From assembly GCA_034423195.1 (NCBI GenBank), contig DAOUIZ010000066.1:122909-186908 (forward strand): a DNA stretch of 64,000 bases. The letters are read 5' to 3'. A program made the position numbers and the translations under genes. This stretch comes from CATOSK01 sp034423195 (GTDB lineage: Bacteria > Chloroflexota > Dehalococcoidia > Lucifugimonadales > UBA3495). The first letter of the stretch is position 1. Each line of letters starts with the position of its first letter. Below the pieces are notes generated by a model. That model ran no database searches and was not told the origin of the DNA. It saw only the letters and a program-made list of their open reading frames with translations. This document shows, one piece after another, positions 17,292-26,378 of the stretch.

Positions 17292-18158
17292 CTAGCCGGA
17301 GCCGGAAGTCAGGTCACGGCGGTGCAGTCCGTACAGGGTCAGACCCCAACAGAGGGCCGCGTAGCCCAGCACCGGGGCCAGGAACGTCCAGCGTCCCAGG
17401 TCGTCGTCGCCGTTGACGAAACGGGAGGTGACTCCCCGGAGGGTCCACCGGGTGTAGTCTTCCACCGGGAACTCGAGGGCTTGTCCGAGGAAACCGGCCA
17501 GGGGGTAAACCCAAAGCTCGAAGAGGACGATTCCGATGCCGACGCCCAGCCCGAAGGCGGTGGAACGTCCGGCGGTGGTGAGGACGGCGCCCAGGCCCAG
17601 GTAGGCCAGGGCGACAAGCCACGATGCGCCGAGCCGCACCAGGGTCTCTCCCCAACCGGCGGTCTCGGTGATGGCCTCGTTGATGCCGCCGGGGTTTTCC
17701 GAAGGCTGGCCCGCGGCCAGGCCGACGGCGGCGGCGGCCAGCCAGGAGACAATCCAGAAGACGAGCAGGATTGCGGCGAGGAGGAGGAGCTTGGCAATGC
17801 CAACCTGCCAGCGGGCCGTCCCCCGGACGGTGAGGGCGCGCCAGGCGCCGGAGGCGAAGTCGCTTCCGAAGACCATGCTGGACAGGACCACCGCCAGGAA
17901 TACGCCCAGGCCGGACAAGGCTCCGACGGCGGCGGCCGGGTAGTCCGAAGGCGAGGTGGCTAACCCGACGAAATCCTGGCCGAAGTACCGGAACAACAGC
18001 AGACCGGCCAGTCCGAAGGCGATGACCGCCGCGGCCAGTCCCATGATTACCCAGAAGGGAGCCCGGCGGGAAAGGCGGAACCATTCCCAGCGGAGGGCGG
18101 TGAGGACGCCAGAGGCCGCGCCCGCCCAGATTCGAGACGGGTCAGTCCCGGTCGCCAC
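17292..18158 (-). CDS. ABC-2 type transporter permease
   Basis: The 288-aa protein has about six hydrophobic segments, the first at residues 37-56 (FWVIMGLAAAVIAFGLAG), and a large periplasmic loop after FRYFGQDFVGLATS. The pattern WRALTVRGTARWQVGIAKLL, following a VFGSDFASG segment, is typical of ABC-2 permeases. It starts with GTG, overlapping the ATPase gene by 17 bp, so the pair forms one exporter. The substrate is unknown. Confidence 0.8.
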   Translation of the reverse strand: MATGTDPSRIWAGAASGVLTALRWEWFRLSRRAPFWVIMGLAAAVIAFGLAGLLLFRYFGQDFVGLATSPSDYPAAAVGALSGLGVFLAVVLSSMVFGSDFASGAWRALTVRGTARWQVGIAKLLLLAAILLVFWIVSWLAAAAVGLAAGQPSENPGGINEAITETAGWGETLVRLGASWLVALAYLGLGAVLTTAGRSTAFGLGVGIGIVLFELWVYPLAGFLGQALEFPVEDYTRWTLRGVTSRFVNGDDDLGRWTFLAPVLGYAALCWGLTLYGLHRRDLTSGSG

Positions 18159-19062
18159 CAGTTACCTCCATGAAACCGGCTTCGAGGGAGCGGGAGCCGG
18201 AGCGCATGCCGGAAATGTAGATTCCGGCGTGGGCCAGGTCGCGGGTTATCTCCCACTCCCGGCCCTCCGGGGATGCGACTTCCAGCCCGTTGGGGGAGTC
18301 CTCGTCCACCTGCCAGCCGGCGGTGCGGAGAAGCTGGGCTGCTTTCGCGTCATCGGTGGTGCGGACGGCGACCCGGGGCGGGCCGCCGAGTTCGGCGACG
18401 GGGCCGGAAAACAGCAGATGTCCCTGCCGCATGATGGCGACGTGATCGCATACCTGCTCTACCTCGTTCAGCAAATGGCTGGCCAGGATGATGGTGCGGC
18501 GTCCGCCGGAGCACAGGCTGTTAATCAGGTCGCGGACTTCGACGATGCCCACCGGGTCGAGGCCGTTGGTGGGTTCGTCGAGGACCAGGACATCCGGGTC
18601 GCCGAGGAGGGCGGCGGCTATGCCAAGGCGGGCTTTCATGCCGGTGGAGCAGTTGGCGAACTTGCGATGGGCGGCGTCTCCGGCGAGGCCGACGGTTTCG
18701 AGAAGCAGGTCAAGCTCATCCTCGCCCGCTCCGGTGCGGTAGATTCCCTGGAGACACTTGAGGTTGTTGCGGCAGGATAGGTTGGGCCAGAAGACGGGGC
18801 GGTCGATGAGCCAACCGATGTTGCGGCGGGCTTCACCGAGGCCGGCGGCGCCTGCCATCCCCAGCAACTCGATGCTGCCCGAAGTGGGCCGGATGAAACC
18901 GGCCAGCATGGACAGCAGGGTGGTCTTGCCGGAGCCGTTGGGGCCGAGCAGTCCGAAGACGCTGCCCACGGGGACTTGCAGCGTAACGCCATTGACGGCT
19001 TGAACCCGTCCGAACTGCTTGGTGAGGCTGGAGGCGGCGACGGCCGGGGATGGGTTGGTCAC
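18142..19062 (-). CDS. ABC transporter ATP-binding protein
   Basis: The 306-aa protein has Walker A GLLGPNGSGKTTLL, a degenerate signature NCSTGMKARLGIAAAL, Walker B DVLVLDEPTNGLDP and the switch histidine in ILASHLLNEVEQ. It belongs to the CcmA/NatA-like group that drives ABC-2 exporters. The GTG start overlaps the acyl-CoA dehydrogenase stop as GTGA, so dehydrogenase, ATPase and permease are translationally linked. The C-terminal 70 residues are the usual variable regulatory domain. Confidence 0.9.
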   Translation of the reverse strand: MTNPSPAVAASSLTKQFGRVQAVNGVTLQVPVGSVFGLLGPNGSGKTTLLSMLAGFIRPTSGSIELLGMAGAAGLGEARRNIGWLIDRPVFWPNLSCRNNLKCLQGIYRTGAGEDELDLLLETVGLAGDAAHRKFANCSTGMKARLGIAAALLGDPDVLVLDEPTNGLDPVGIVEVRDLINSLCSGGRRTIILASHLLNEVEQVCDHVAIMRQGHLLFSGPVAELGGPPRVAVRTTDDAKAAQLLRTAGWQVDEDSPNGLEVASPEGREWEITRDLAHAGIYISGMRSGSRSLEAGFMEVTGGDRD

Positions 19063-20222
19063 AGTTGGTATTCGGGGCGGCGCAGCAACTGCCGGGCGAT
19101 GACGGTGCGGAGAATCTCGTTGGTGCCTTCCCCGATAATCATGAGAGGGGCGTCCCGGTAGTAGCGCTCCACCGGGGACTCCTTGATGTACCCGTAGCCG
19201 CCGTGGATGCGCATGGCGTCCATCGCCACTTCCTGGCAGATTTCGCTGGCATATAGCTTGGCCATGCCGGATTCCAGGTCAACGCGCTCGCCGGAGTCCT
19301 TCTTCGCCGCGGCGTCGTAGGTGAGGAGGCGGGCGGCCTGGACCTTGGTGGCCATGTTGGCGAGCATGAGCTGGATCGCCTGGTGCTCGGCGATGGGCTT
19401 TCCGAAGGACTCGCGCTGCTGGGCGTACCTGATGGCGGCGTCGAAGGCGGCCTGGGCGACTCCGACAGCGCGGGCGGCGACGTTGATGCGGCCGGTCTCC
19501 AAGCCGCTCATGACCTGTCCGAAGCCCCGGTTTTCCGCGCCTCCGATGAGGTTTTCGGTGGGGATGCGGAAGTCCTCGAAGATTAGCTCGCAGGTATCCA
19601 GGCCCCGGTAGCCGAGCTTGTCCAGGTCGCGGCCGACGGTGAAGCCGGGGCCGCGCTCGATGACGAAGGCGCTGATGCCCCGGTGGTTGGGCTCGGCCTC
19701 CCTGTCGGTGCGGGCGAGGAGGCAGAAGGCATCGCCGTAGCGGCCGTTGGTGATGAACATCTTGGTGCCGTTGATGACGTATTCCTCGCCATCCTTCTCG
19801 GCGGTGGTCTGAAGGTTGGCAACGTCGGTGCCGCCGCCGGGTTCGGTGAGGGCCAGCCCGCCGCGCTTCTTCCCGGAGGCCAGGTCGGGGAGGAAGCGCT
19901 GCTTCTGCTCTTCGGTGCCATAGTGGGTGAGGACGTAGGTGAGGATGTGGTGGGTTCCAATGGCCCCGCTGATGCTCATGAAGCCGCGGCTGAGTTCCTC
20001 GAAGATGGTGGCGAAGGTGGTGTAGTCCAGTCCCAGGCCGCCGTATTCCTCGGGGACGGTGATTCCGAACAGGCCCAGGTCCTTCATCTTGTCGATGAGG
20101 TCATGGGGAACGATGTCCTCCAGGTCCAGCCGGGCGGCCACCGGCTCCACGTCGCGGCGGACGAAGTCACGGACCAGGCTAACGATCTGGGAACGGGCTT
20201 CTTCGGGAGTGGCGGTGGTCAA
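19059..20222 (-). CDS. Acyl-CoA dehydrogenase
   Basis: The 387-aa flavoenzyme shows the ACAD pattern: GLFGITVPEEYGGLG, LALTEPGGGTDVANLQTTAEKDG, YVINGTKMFITNG, FGKPIAEHQAIQ and RIHGGYGYIKESPVERYYRDA. The glutamate in IIGEGTNEI sits at the position of the catalytic base of short/medium-chain enzymes. It oxidises acyl-CoA with FAD in beta-oxidation or amino-acid breakdown. The TTG start at 20222 is preferred because AAGGAG lies 6 bp upstream; an in-frame extension to 20258 has no ribosome-binding site. Confidence 0.93.
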   Translation of the reverse strand: MTTATPEEARSQIVSLVRDFVRRDVEPVAARLDLEDIVPHDLIDKMKDLGLFGITVPEEYGGLGLDYTTFATIFEELSRGFMSISGAIGTHHILTYVLTHYGTEEQKQRFLPDLASGKKRGGLALTEPGGGTDVANLQTTAEKDGEEYVINGTKMFITNGRYGDAFCLLARTDREAEPNHRGISAFVIERGPGFTVGRDLDKLGYRGLDTCELIFEDFRIPTENLIGGAENRGFGQVMSGLETGRINVAARAVGVAQAAFDAAIRYAQQRESFGKPIAEHQAIQLMLANMATKVQAARLLTYDAAAKKDSGERVDLESGMAKLYASEICQEVAMDAMRIHGGYGYIKESPVERYYRDAPLMIIGEGTNEILRTVIARQLLRRPEYQL

Positions 20223-20315
20223 CAGAAGCTCCTTCGAGGCCGGGTGATGCCGGGCCAATTTGCGGCCAGTCTATCCGAGGGGTTGGGGAGGGTCAAGGAA
20301 TTTGGAGAGGGGTAA

Positions 20316-20352
20316 GGAGGCACGTTGGGGGATTCATCCCCCGAACCCCCTG
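20316..20352. repeat. Dispersed palindromic repeat R2, copy 2
   Basis: GAGGCACGTTGGGGGATT followed by CATCCCCCGAACCCCCTGG is the inverted counterpart of the copy at 4787-4823. It lies between acyl-CoA dehydrogenase and ligA, in a 233-bp gap with no other clear feature besides an A+T-rich stretch before ligA that probably holds its promoter. Confidence 0.7.
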
Positions 20353-20455
20353 GTATTTGTGGGTTCGATGCAAACAGGATATGGGTTCTCTTAGCGTTCT
20401 TTGTACTGAGTAATATACTTAACTGACAGCAACACAATTGAGGGAGACGGCCGTT

Positions 20456-22489
20456 ATGTCCGACCCCATTTCCGACCGGGTGGATGAGCTTCGACGGGAA
20501 CTGACCTATCACAATCACCGATACTACGTGCTGGACGCGCCCGTTATCAGCGACGGGGAGTATGACTGGCTGCTGGAGGAACTGCGGGGCATTGAAGCGG
20601 AGCATCCCGAACTGCTGACGCCGGACTCGCCGACTCAGCGGGTGGGAGCCGCCCCCGCGGAGGGGTTTGTCCAGGTGCAGCACCGGCGACCCATGCTCAG
20701 CCTGGGCAACGCCTTCGATCTGGAGGGGATGGAGGCGTGGCACCGGCGGGTTTCCGGGCTGCTGGATGGCGCGTCTTTCCCCATGGTCTGCGAGCTGAAG
20801 ATTGACGGGCTGGCCGTGAGCCTCATCTACCAGGATGGGAAGCTGGTCCAGGGAGCAACCCGGGGGGACGGCGCCACCGGGGAAGACGTGACCCAGAACC
20901 TGCGGACGGTCCGCAGCATTCCGCTGGAACTGATGGGCGATGCGCCGCCCTACCTGGAGGTGAGGGGGGAGGTATACATGCCGCTGGAGAGCTTCCGGCG
21001 GCTGAACGAGCAGCGGGCGGAACGGGGAGAGCAGCTCTATGCCAATCCGCGCAACTCCGGGGCGGGGACCATCCGCAACCTGGACTCGCGGGTTACGGCC
21101 GAGCGGAATATGCAGATATGGGTGTACAGCCTGATTGATGCCGGGGACTATCCGGCGCCGGACAATCACTGGGAAGCGCTGGAATGGCTGAAGTCGCTGG
21201 GGTTCCGAATCAATCCGAACAACCGGCTGTGCCAGTCCATTGGAGACGTGGAGGACTACTACAAGTCCTGGCTGGAGGGCCGGCACGGCCTGGGTTACGA
21301 GGCGGACGGGGTGGTGGTCAAGGTCAATTCCTTTTCCTACCAGGACTCGCTGGGGATTGTGGGGAGGGAGCCGCGCTGGGCCATCGCCTACAAGTTTCCG
21401 GCGGAGCGGGCGACGACCCGGCTCCTGGACATTGGCATCAACGTGGGGCGGACGGGGAGCCTGAATCCCTACGCCATGCTGGAGCCGGTGGTGGTCAGCG
21501 GGGCGACGGTGCGGAACGCGTCGCTGCACAACGAGGAGGACATCCACCGGAAGGACATCCGCATCGGGGACTGGGTGGTGGTGGAACGGGCCGGGGACGT
21601 CATTCCGCAGGTGGTGGCCCCCATCGTGGACCGGCGCACGGGGGACGAGAAAGTTTTCGAGATGCCGGAGCAGTGTCCCATCTGTTCTACGGAGATTGTC
21701 AAGGACGATGATGATGCCATGCACCGCTGTCCCAACCCGTCCTGCCCGGCGCAGTTCGTTGAGCTGCTGAAGCACTTCGTCAGCCGGGGAGCGATGGACA
21801 TAGAGGGGTTGGGCGAGCGGTGGTGCGGCATCCTCATCGAGGAAGGGCTGGTCAAGGATTTGGCGGACCTTTACTCGCTGGAGAAGGAGCAGCTTCTGGG
21901 CCTGGAGCGGATGGGGGAGATTCTGGCGGCGAAGATTATCGCCAACATCGAGGCGAGCAAGCAGCGTCCGCTGCCGCGGCTGCTGTTCGCGCTGGGGATA
22001 TTCCACGTGGGGTCGGAGGTGGCGGATCTGCTGTGCCAGCGGTATCCATCGCTGGGGGCGCTGATGGAAGCTCCGGCGGAGGAGCTAACGGAGATTGCGG
22101 GGATAGGGCCGAAGATTGCCGAGAGCATCGTCAGCTACTTTGCCGTTCCGGGGAACCGGGCGGTGATTGACAAGCTGCGTAGGGGGGGTGTGGACCCACA
22201 GCACGAGGTGATTGTTCCCTCGGCGGATGAGATGCCGTGGAGCGGGTTGACCTTCGTAGTGACGGGGACACTGTCAACGATGACGCGGCGGGATGCTGAA
22301 GGGCGGATCAAATCCCTGGGCGGCGCGGCAACTTCGTCGGTGACGCGGAAGACCCGGTTCCTGGTGGCCGGGGCGTCGGCAGGATCCAAGCTGGCAACGG
22401 CGGAGCGGCTGGGGACGGAGGTGCTGGACGAGGAGCGGTTCCTGCGGTTGCTGGAGAATCCGGCGGAGGCGGTGCTGGTGGGGGATTAA
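20456..22489 (+). CDS. ligA: NAD-dependent DNA ligase
   Basis: The 677-aa protein is full-length LigA. The Ia domain motif HNHRYYVLDAP is followed by the adenylation motif CELKIDGLAVSL, whose lysine is residue 115, then YANPRNSGAGTIR, GYEADGVVVKVN, the OB fold, a four-cysteine zinc finger (CPICS ... CPNPSCPAQF), helix-hairpin-helix repeats (LTEIAGIGPKIAESIV) and a C-terminal BRCT domain (SGLTFVVTGTLSTMTRRDAEG). It seals nicks in replication and repair. The ATG at 20456 is chosen over an in-frame TTG at 20438, since GGGAG lies 9 bp upstream. Confidence 0.98.
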   Translation: MSDPISDRVDELRRELTYHNHRYYVLDAPVISDGEYDWLLEELRGIEAEHPELLTPDSPTQRVGAAPAEGFVQVQHRRPMLSLGNAFDLEGMEAWHRRVSGLLDGASFPMVCELKIDGLAVSLIYQDGKLVQGATRGDGATGEDVTQNLRTVRSIPLELMGDAPPYLEVRGEVYMPLESFRRLNEQRAERGEQLYANPRNSGAGTIRNLDSRVTAERNMQIWVYSLIDAGDYPAPDNHWEALEWLKSLGFRINPNNRLCQSIGDVEDYYKSWLEGRHGLGYEADGVVVKVNSFSYQDSLGIVGREPRWAIAYKFPAERATTRLLDIGINVGRTGSLNPYAMLEPVVVSGATVRNASLHNEEDIHRKDIRIGDWVVVERAGDVIPQVVAPIVDRRTGDEKVFEMPEQCPICSTEIVKDDDDAMHRCPNPSCPAQFVELLKHFVSRGAMDIEGLGERWCGILIEEGLVKDLADLYSLEKEQLLGLERMGEILAAKIIANIEASKQRPLPRLLFALGIFHVGSEVADLLCQRYPSLGALMEAPAEELTEIAGIGPKIAESIVSYFAVPGNRAVIDKLRRGGVDPQHEVIVPSADEMPWSGLTFVVTGTLSTMTRRDAEGRIKSLGGAATSSVTRKTRFLVAGASAGSKLATAERLGTEVLDEERFLRLLENPAEAVLVGD

Positions 22490-22629
22490 TGCCTTTCTCC
22501 TTCCCTGAGGCGCCTAGACGCCGAAGGGGTTACGAGGAGCCGATCTTCTGACGAACCACCGCCGTCCCAACTGACGGTCTAATAGGCTGGTATTTTCAGG
22601 TGGCTATCTCGAAAGCCTGCCTGCTAAGT

Positions 22630-23841
22630 TCAACCGGCGGCCCCCTCAATGCGGCGGCGAAGCGGCTGTCCACTTCGATATGTAGCAACGCGCCAGAGCC
22701 ACTCCGCAGGACCGAAGAGGAAGCTACCCAACCACGCCTGCGACCACCACAATTGCAGAGCCCAGACGCCGAGCACAAAAGCCAAGACCGCACTTCGGTT
22801 CACAGCATCGACGTCGCCCAACAAGACGGTCAACACCAGCACACCCAGCATTGTTTGCGTCAGATAGTTGGTCAGCGCCATCCGCCCGACTGCGCGCAGA
22901 CGCTGCTTGATCCAGTTGTCCGGCCGGTTGTTCCAGAGGAGTATGAGGCTCAAGAACCCCAGAGAAGCAGGAATGGTGCCGAGCGTGTTGGGTATCTGAC
23001 CGACAAAGGCGATTTCGCGAGAGTAGCCGTTCGCTGCGGTAATGATGACGCCAGCCACGGCAAGCGGCAGGCCGACCGCAAGCCCAATTGTTGCGGTCAG
23101 ACGATACGTACTCGCAGGCAGACTGCCGTTCATGAAGCCAGCGCGATACAAGCCAGCCCCGATGAGAATCAACCCCAGAGCGCGGAGGAAGTATCCCAGC
23201 AGAAACGGGATCAGAATAACTTCTTCCCTGGCAGTCTCCTCCCGCGTCCAAAGGCCCGACAACGATACGCCGGAAGTGTCGGCGATGTACTGAGTGACAA
23301 ACGCGGCGCCGATGGACAACTCGAACACGACTACCCCGATGGAAATGAGCGCCCAATTCGGTAGTCTACGCAGGGCAAACAGGAAGACTGATGAAACTGC
23401 ATAAACAACCAGCACATCCCCGTCCCACAACAAGCTGTGGAGTATGCCTATGAGCAGCAGAAGCGCGTTACGCCACAGGTTCAGCCATCCTGCCCGCCTT
23501 CCCCGGGCACTGGCGCGGTCGATGAAAAGGATCATTCCCGCGCCGAAAAGCATCGAAAACAACCCCATGAACTTCTGATCGACGAATACCTCGCCGAAAA
23601 TTCCCACTGCCCAGTCGAGCCACGTCTCCGAGCCGCCGGCGCTCAGGTTGAAGTAGGGCCCGGTTCCGAACTTGAAAGCAACAGCGTTCATCAACAGGAT
23701 GCCGAGCACTGCAAGCCCGCGTATAAGGTCGAGGCTGATTATGCGCTCGGTCTCCCGAACCGGGCCGGTATTAACTGCGGGGGAATTCGCTTCCAATGGG
23801 CCGAAATCCTTAAAGGATGGTGTATTAGTAAAGGCACCCAC
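22630..23841 (-). CDS. DUF418 (YeiB-like) membrane protein
   Basis: The roughly 400-aa integral membrane protein has about ten hydrophobic spans. It starts with ISLDLIRGLAVLGILLMNA and ends with the DUF418 hallmark WSQAWLGSFLFGPAEWLWRVATY. An internal FSMLFGAGMILF motif also fits. Function of the family is unknown; it resembles acyltransferase-3-type membrane proteins. The GTG at 23841 lacks a ribosome-binding site; a TTG at 23796 preceded by AAGGA is an alternative. Its base composition is less G+C-rich than its neighbours, which hints at transfer. The interval 22490-22629 shows no gene. Confidence 0.85.
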   Translation of the reverse strand: MGAFTNTPSFKDFGPLEANSPAVNTGPVRETERIISLDLIRGLAVLGILLMNAVAFKFGTGPYFNLSAGGSETWLDWAVGIFGEVFVDQKFMGLFSMLFGAGMILFIDRASARGRRAGWLNLWRNALLLLIGILHSLLWDGDVLVVYAVSSVFLFALRRLPNWALISIGVVVFELSIGAAFVTQYIADTSGVSLSGLWTREETAREEVILIPFLLGYFLRALGLILIGAGLYRAGFMNGSLPASTYRLTATIGLAVGLPLAVAGVIITAANGYSREIAFVGQIPNTLGTIPASLGFLSLILLWNNRPDNWIKQRLRAVGRMALTNYLTQTMLGVLVLTVLLGDVDAVNRSAVLAFVLGVWALQLWWSQAWLGSFLFGPAEWLWRVATYRSGQPLRRRIEGAAG

Positions 23842-23895
23842 AGCCTGAGAAACTATCTCAAAAGGGTTGACGGGCAGGGTGATCCCGGGGTCACG

Positions 23896-24582
23896 CTAGC
23901 CGGGGTTAAAGACCAGCCAGGCGGCCTTGGCGTCGCTGTTGCTGCGCCACTCGTGCTCAGCGTGGGGCGGAACGAGGGCGATGTCGCCCTGCCGGACGGT
24001 GTAGTCCTGGCCGTCCACCTGGAGGATGCAGGTGCCCTCGATGACGAATCCCAGGTGTTCGCCGGGGTGGGCGTGTTTCGGGGCGGCGCTGCCCGGGTCG
24101 AGCCCGCGGTAGGCCATGATGTAGTTGACGGCCCCGTCGCCCGCCGACAGGATACGGCGGGCCGGCCCGTCGCTCCGGTCTATCTCGGAGAGGTTGCGGA
24201 TGACGGGAGGTTGCCCGGTTCCGCCCCCGGTGCGGTTACCGCCGCCTCCGCTCTGGGCCGCGATGAGCGGGTTGACCTCGATGCGGCGGATGTCGCCTTC
24301 CCCGCCGTTGTTAAGGGTGTAGTGGTCGACGTTGGGCGGAACGAAGATGGCGTCGCCCGCCCGGACGGGGTACCCGCTGCCGTCGCAGAAGAGAGTGCCG
24401 GAACCGCTGATGATGAACACCTCGTGCTCCCACTCGTGGATGTGGTGGGTGCTGGTCCCGCCGGGGGGAATCTCCGAGTAGGAGAGGGTGCAGGTGGGCG
24501 GGTCGTCGTCCAGCGTGAGCAGCCGGGCCCGCCGGTCCCCGGGGTTGTATACGTCTTCGATGTTCCTGATCAGCGGTTCCAT
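23896..24582 (-). CDS. Two-domain cupin protein C
   Basis: The 228-aa bicupin is third in a row of three paralogues. Domain 1 has THHIHEWEHEVFIISGSG and HYTLNNGGEG, giving the cupin metal ligands His-His-Glu-His; domain 2 has KHAHPGEHLGFVIEGT and HAEHEW. The start MEPLIRNIEDVYN at 24582 aligns with the starts of the other two; the longer ORF upstream reads through an R1 repeat. Domain 2 differs most from its siblings (PGEH instead of PWDH). Cupins of this type are metal-dependent dioxygenases, isomerases or sensors; no specific reaction can be named. Confidence 0.85.
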   Translation of the reverse strand: MEPLIRNIEDVYNPGDRRARLLTLDDDPPTCTLSYSEIPPGGTSTHHIHEWEHEVFIISGSGTLFCDGSGYPVRAGDAIFVPPNVDHYTLNNGGEGDIRRIEVNPLIAAQSGGGGNRTGGGTGQPPVIRNLSEIDRSDGPARRILSAGDGAVNYIMAYRGLDPGSAAPKHAHPGEHLGFVIEGTCILQVDGQDYTVRQGDIALVPPHAEHEWRSNSDAKAAWLVFNPG

Positions 24583-24621
24583 GGTTTCTCCAATGCTTGG
24601 GGCTTTGCCCTTCCAAGCGAA

Positions 24622-24660
24622 AACCGGGGTCTGGATTCCCGCCTGCCCGGGAATGACGGG
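24622..24660. repeat. Dispersed palindromic repeat R1, short form
   Basis: The inverted orientation reads CCGTCATTCCCGGGCAGG then CGGGAATCCAGACCCC. It sits in the 104-bp spacer between bicupins B and C and makes a spurious in-frame extension of bicupin C. Confidence 0.7.
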
Positions 24661-24686
24661 AGAGCAGCAGGCGGGAACTACGGGGG

Positions 24687-25403
24687 CTATTCGTGGGCGG
24701 CGGAGTCCAGGTGGTTGAAGGTGACGCGGACCATGGGCAGGTCGCCTTCGTTCTTCCACTGGTGCAGCTCGTTGGGCGGGACCAGGACGGCGTCGCCCTC
24801 GGCTACCAGGTATTCCTGGCCGCCGCAGACGAGGGTGCCGTGTCCTTCCAGGCAGAAGACGACGTGGTCCCAGGGATGGGTGTGGCCGCCGGTCTCGGCG
24901 TGGCTGACCGCGCCGGGCTGCATGGCCCCGTTGTAGAGCATGAGGTAGTTGGGCACGCCATCGTTGGGGCCGAGGATGCGGCTGCCGGTCTCGGCGGTCA
25001 GGTCGTCCCGGTTGCGGATGACCGGGGGCTGGCCGCTCCCCTGGGTTCCCCCTTCGCCGCGGGGCGCGCCGGGCTGGGAGGCGGCCAGCGGGTTAATCTC
25101 GATGCGGCGCATGACGCCCTCGCCGCCGTTGTTGAGGGTGTAGTGGTCGACGTTGGGGGGGATGAACATGGCGTCGCCGGCCTTGACCGGGTATTCCTTG
25201 CCGTCGCAGACGAGAGTGCCGGACCCCTTGATTATGTAGACCTCGTGCTCCCATTCGTGGATGTGGTGGGAGCTGGTCTTGTCCGGGTATATTTCCGAGT
25301 AGGAAAGGGTGCAGGTGGTGGGATTGTCGTCAATGGAGACGAGGCGGGCGCCGGGCCCCTCGGGCTTGTAAAGGTTCCTGAAGTTGCGGATTATCGGTTC
25401 CAT
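24687..25403 (-). CDS. Two-domain cupin protein B
   Basis: The 238-aa bicupin starts MEPIIRNFRNLYKPEG. Domain 1 keeps SHHIHEWEHEVYIIKGSG and domain 2 keeps GGHTHPWDHVVFCLEG with ELHQW. It is closest to bicupin A in domain 2. The middle linker (AASQPGAPRGEGGTQGSGQPP) is low in complexity. It is the second gene of the three-gene minus-strand set, 46 bp after bicupin A, so cotranscription is likely. Confidence 0.88.
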   Translation of the reverse strand: MEPIIRNFRNLYKPEGPGARLVSIDDNPTTCTLSYSEIYPDKTSSHHIHEWEHEVYIIKGSGTLVCDGKEYPVKAGDAMFIPPNVDHYTLNNGGEGVMRRIEINPLAASQPGAPRGEGGTQGSGQPPVIRNRDDLTAETGSRILGPNDGVPNYLMLYNGAMQPGAVSHAETGGHTHPWDHVVFCLEGHGTLVCGGQEYLVAEGDAVLVPPNELHQWKNEGDLPMVRVTFNHLDSAAHE

Positions 25404-25449
25404 CTCGCGTTAGCTCCTTATCGCAAGTTCAAGTTCGGGAAGTGGGGGG

Positions 25450-26166
25450 TCAGTGTTCGGCGGATTCGGACTCGATGGCGTTGAAGGTGACGCGGGACAG
25501 GGTGGTCTGGGTGTCGTTGCGCCACTGGTGGAAGACGTTGGGCGGAACCAGAACGGCGTCACCGGCCCTGACGTTGTGGCTGGTCCCTTCAATGACGATG
25601 GAGGCCTCACCCTCGAGCACGTAGACGACGTGGTCCCAGGGGTGGGAGTGGCCGCCCTCGGCGGCGTGGCTGACGTGGCCGGGGCCGATCGGGTCGTTGT
25701 GGAGCATGACGTAGTTGGGCACTCCATCCTTGCTGCCGAGGAGGACGTGACCGACGGAGCGGTCGAGGTCAGCGTGGTTGTTGATTACCGGGGGCTCGCC
25801 GGTTCCCTCGCCGCCGTCGTTCTGGGCGCCGCCGCTCTGGGCCGCGATCAGGGGATTGACCTCAATCCGGTCGATGTCTCCCTCGCCGCCGTTGTTCAGG
25901 GTGTAATGGTCCACGTTGCCGGGGATGTACATGGCGTCGCCGGCCTTGACCGGATACTCCTTGCCGTCGCAGATGAGGGTGCCGGAACCCTTGATGATGT
26001 AGACCTCGTGCTCCCACTCGTGGATGTGGTGGGAACTGGTGCCTCCGGGTGGAATGCGGGAGAAGGTGAGGGTACAGGTGGGCGGGTTGTCGTCGAGGCT
26101 GATCAACCGGGCGGGCGACCCGTCGGCGGGCATCGCGTCGGCTACGTTTCTGATAACCGGGTCCAT
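25450..26166 (-). CDS. Two-domain cupin protein A
   Basis: The 238-aa bicupin starts MDPVIRNVADAMPADG with CTGGAGGTGG 5 bp upstream, and is the promoter-proximal member of the triplet. Domain 1 has SHHIHEWEHEVYIIKGSG, domain 2 has GGHSHPWDHVVYVLEG and NVFHQW. An upstream promoter (26260-26289) supports this start; the longer reading frame to 26376 crosses the promoter and is not coding. Confidence 0.88.
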   Translation of the reverse strand: MDPVIRNVADAMPADGSPARLISLDDNPPTCTLTFSRIPPGGTSSHHIHEWEHEVYIIKGSGTLICDGKEYPVKAGDAMYIPGNVDHYTLNNGGEGDIDRIEVNPLIAAQSGGAQNDGGEGTGEPPVINNHADLDRSVGHVLLGSKDGVPNYVMLHNDPIGPGHVSHAAEGGHSHPWDHVVYVLEGEASIVIEGTSHNVRAGDAVLVPPNVFHQWRNDTQTTLSRVTFNAIESESAEH

Positions 26167-26214
26167 TCTTGCCACCTCCAGCGGTAAGTTCGGGTGCAGG
26201 TACCGGGACGATTG

Positions 26215-26258
26215 GGGCTGCCTCCGGCCATATCCTACAGGGTCGGCGGAGGCAGCCC
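26215..26258 (-). promoter_or_regulatory. Inverted repeat at the bicupin transcription start
   Basis: GGGCTGCCTCCG (26215-26226) and CGGAGGCAGCCC (26247-26258) are perfect 12-bp arms around a 20-nt loop. The arms begin right at the predicted transcription start on the minus strand, so this could be a 5' stabilising hairpin or an operator. Confidence 0.45.
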
Positions 26259-26259
26259 A

Positions 26260-26289
26260 ATTATAGTCACGGGGGATGGGACGATTCAA
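26260..26289 (-). promoter_or_regulatory. Sigma70-type promoter for the bicupin set
   Basis: On the minus strand TTGAAT (26289-26284), an 18-bp spacer and TATAAT (26265-26260) form a near-consensus promoter about 95 bp upstream of bicupin A. Confidence 0.65.
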
Positions 26290-26378
26290 CGAATTGCGGT
26301 GTGTGATAGTATTTGTGAAGGCCGGGCCCGGCCATGGGAAGCACCCGGTCTTCCCCAAAATTCTCCATGGAGCCATTC

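Noticed and set aside
20219..22006. 595-aa minus-strand ORF opposite ligA
   Set aside because: Shadow of ligA, whose motifs are complete on the plus strand.
22490..22629. tRNA or small RNA gene after ligA
   Set aside because: No cloverleaf or CCA-compatible acceptor stem could be formed; only a short imperfect GGCG/CGCC hairpin is present.
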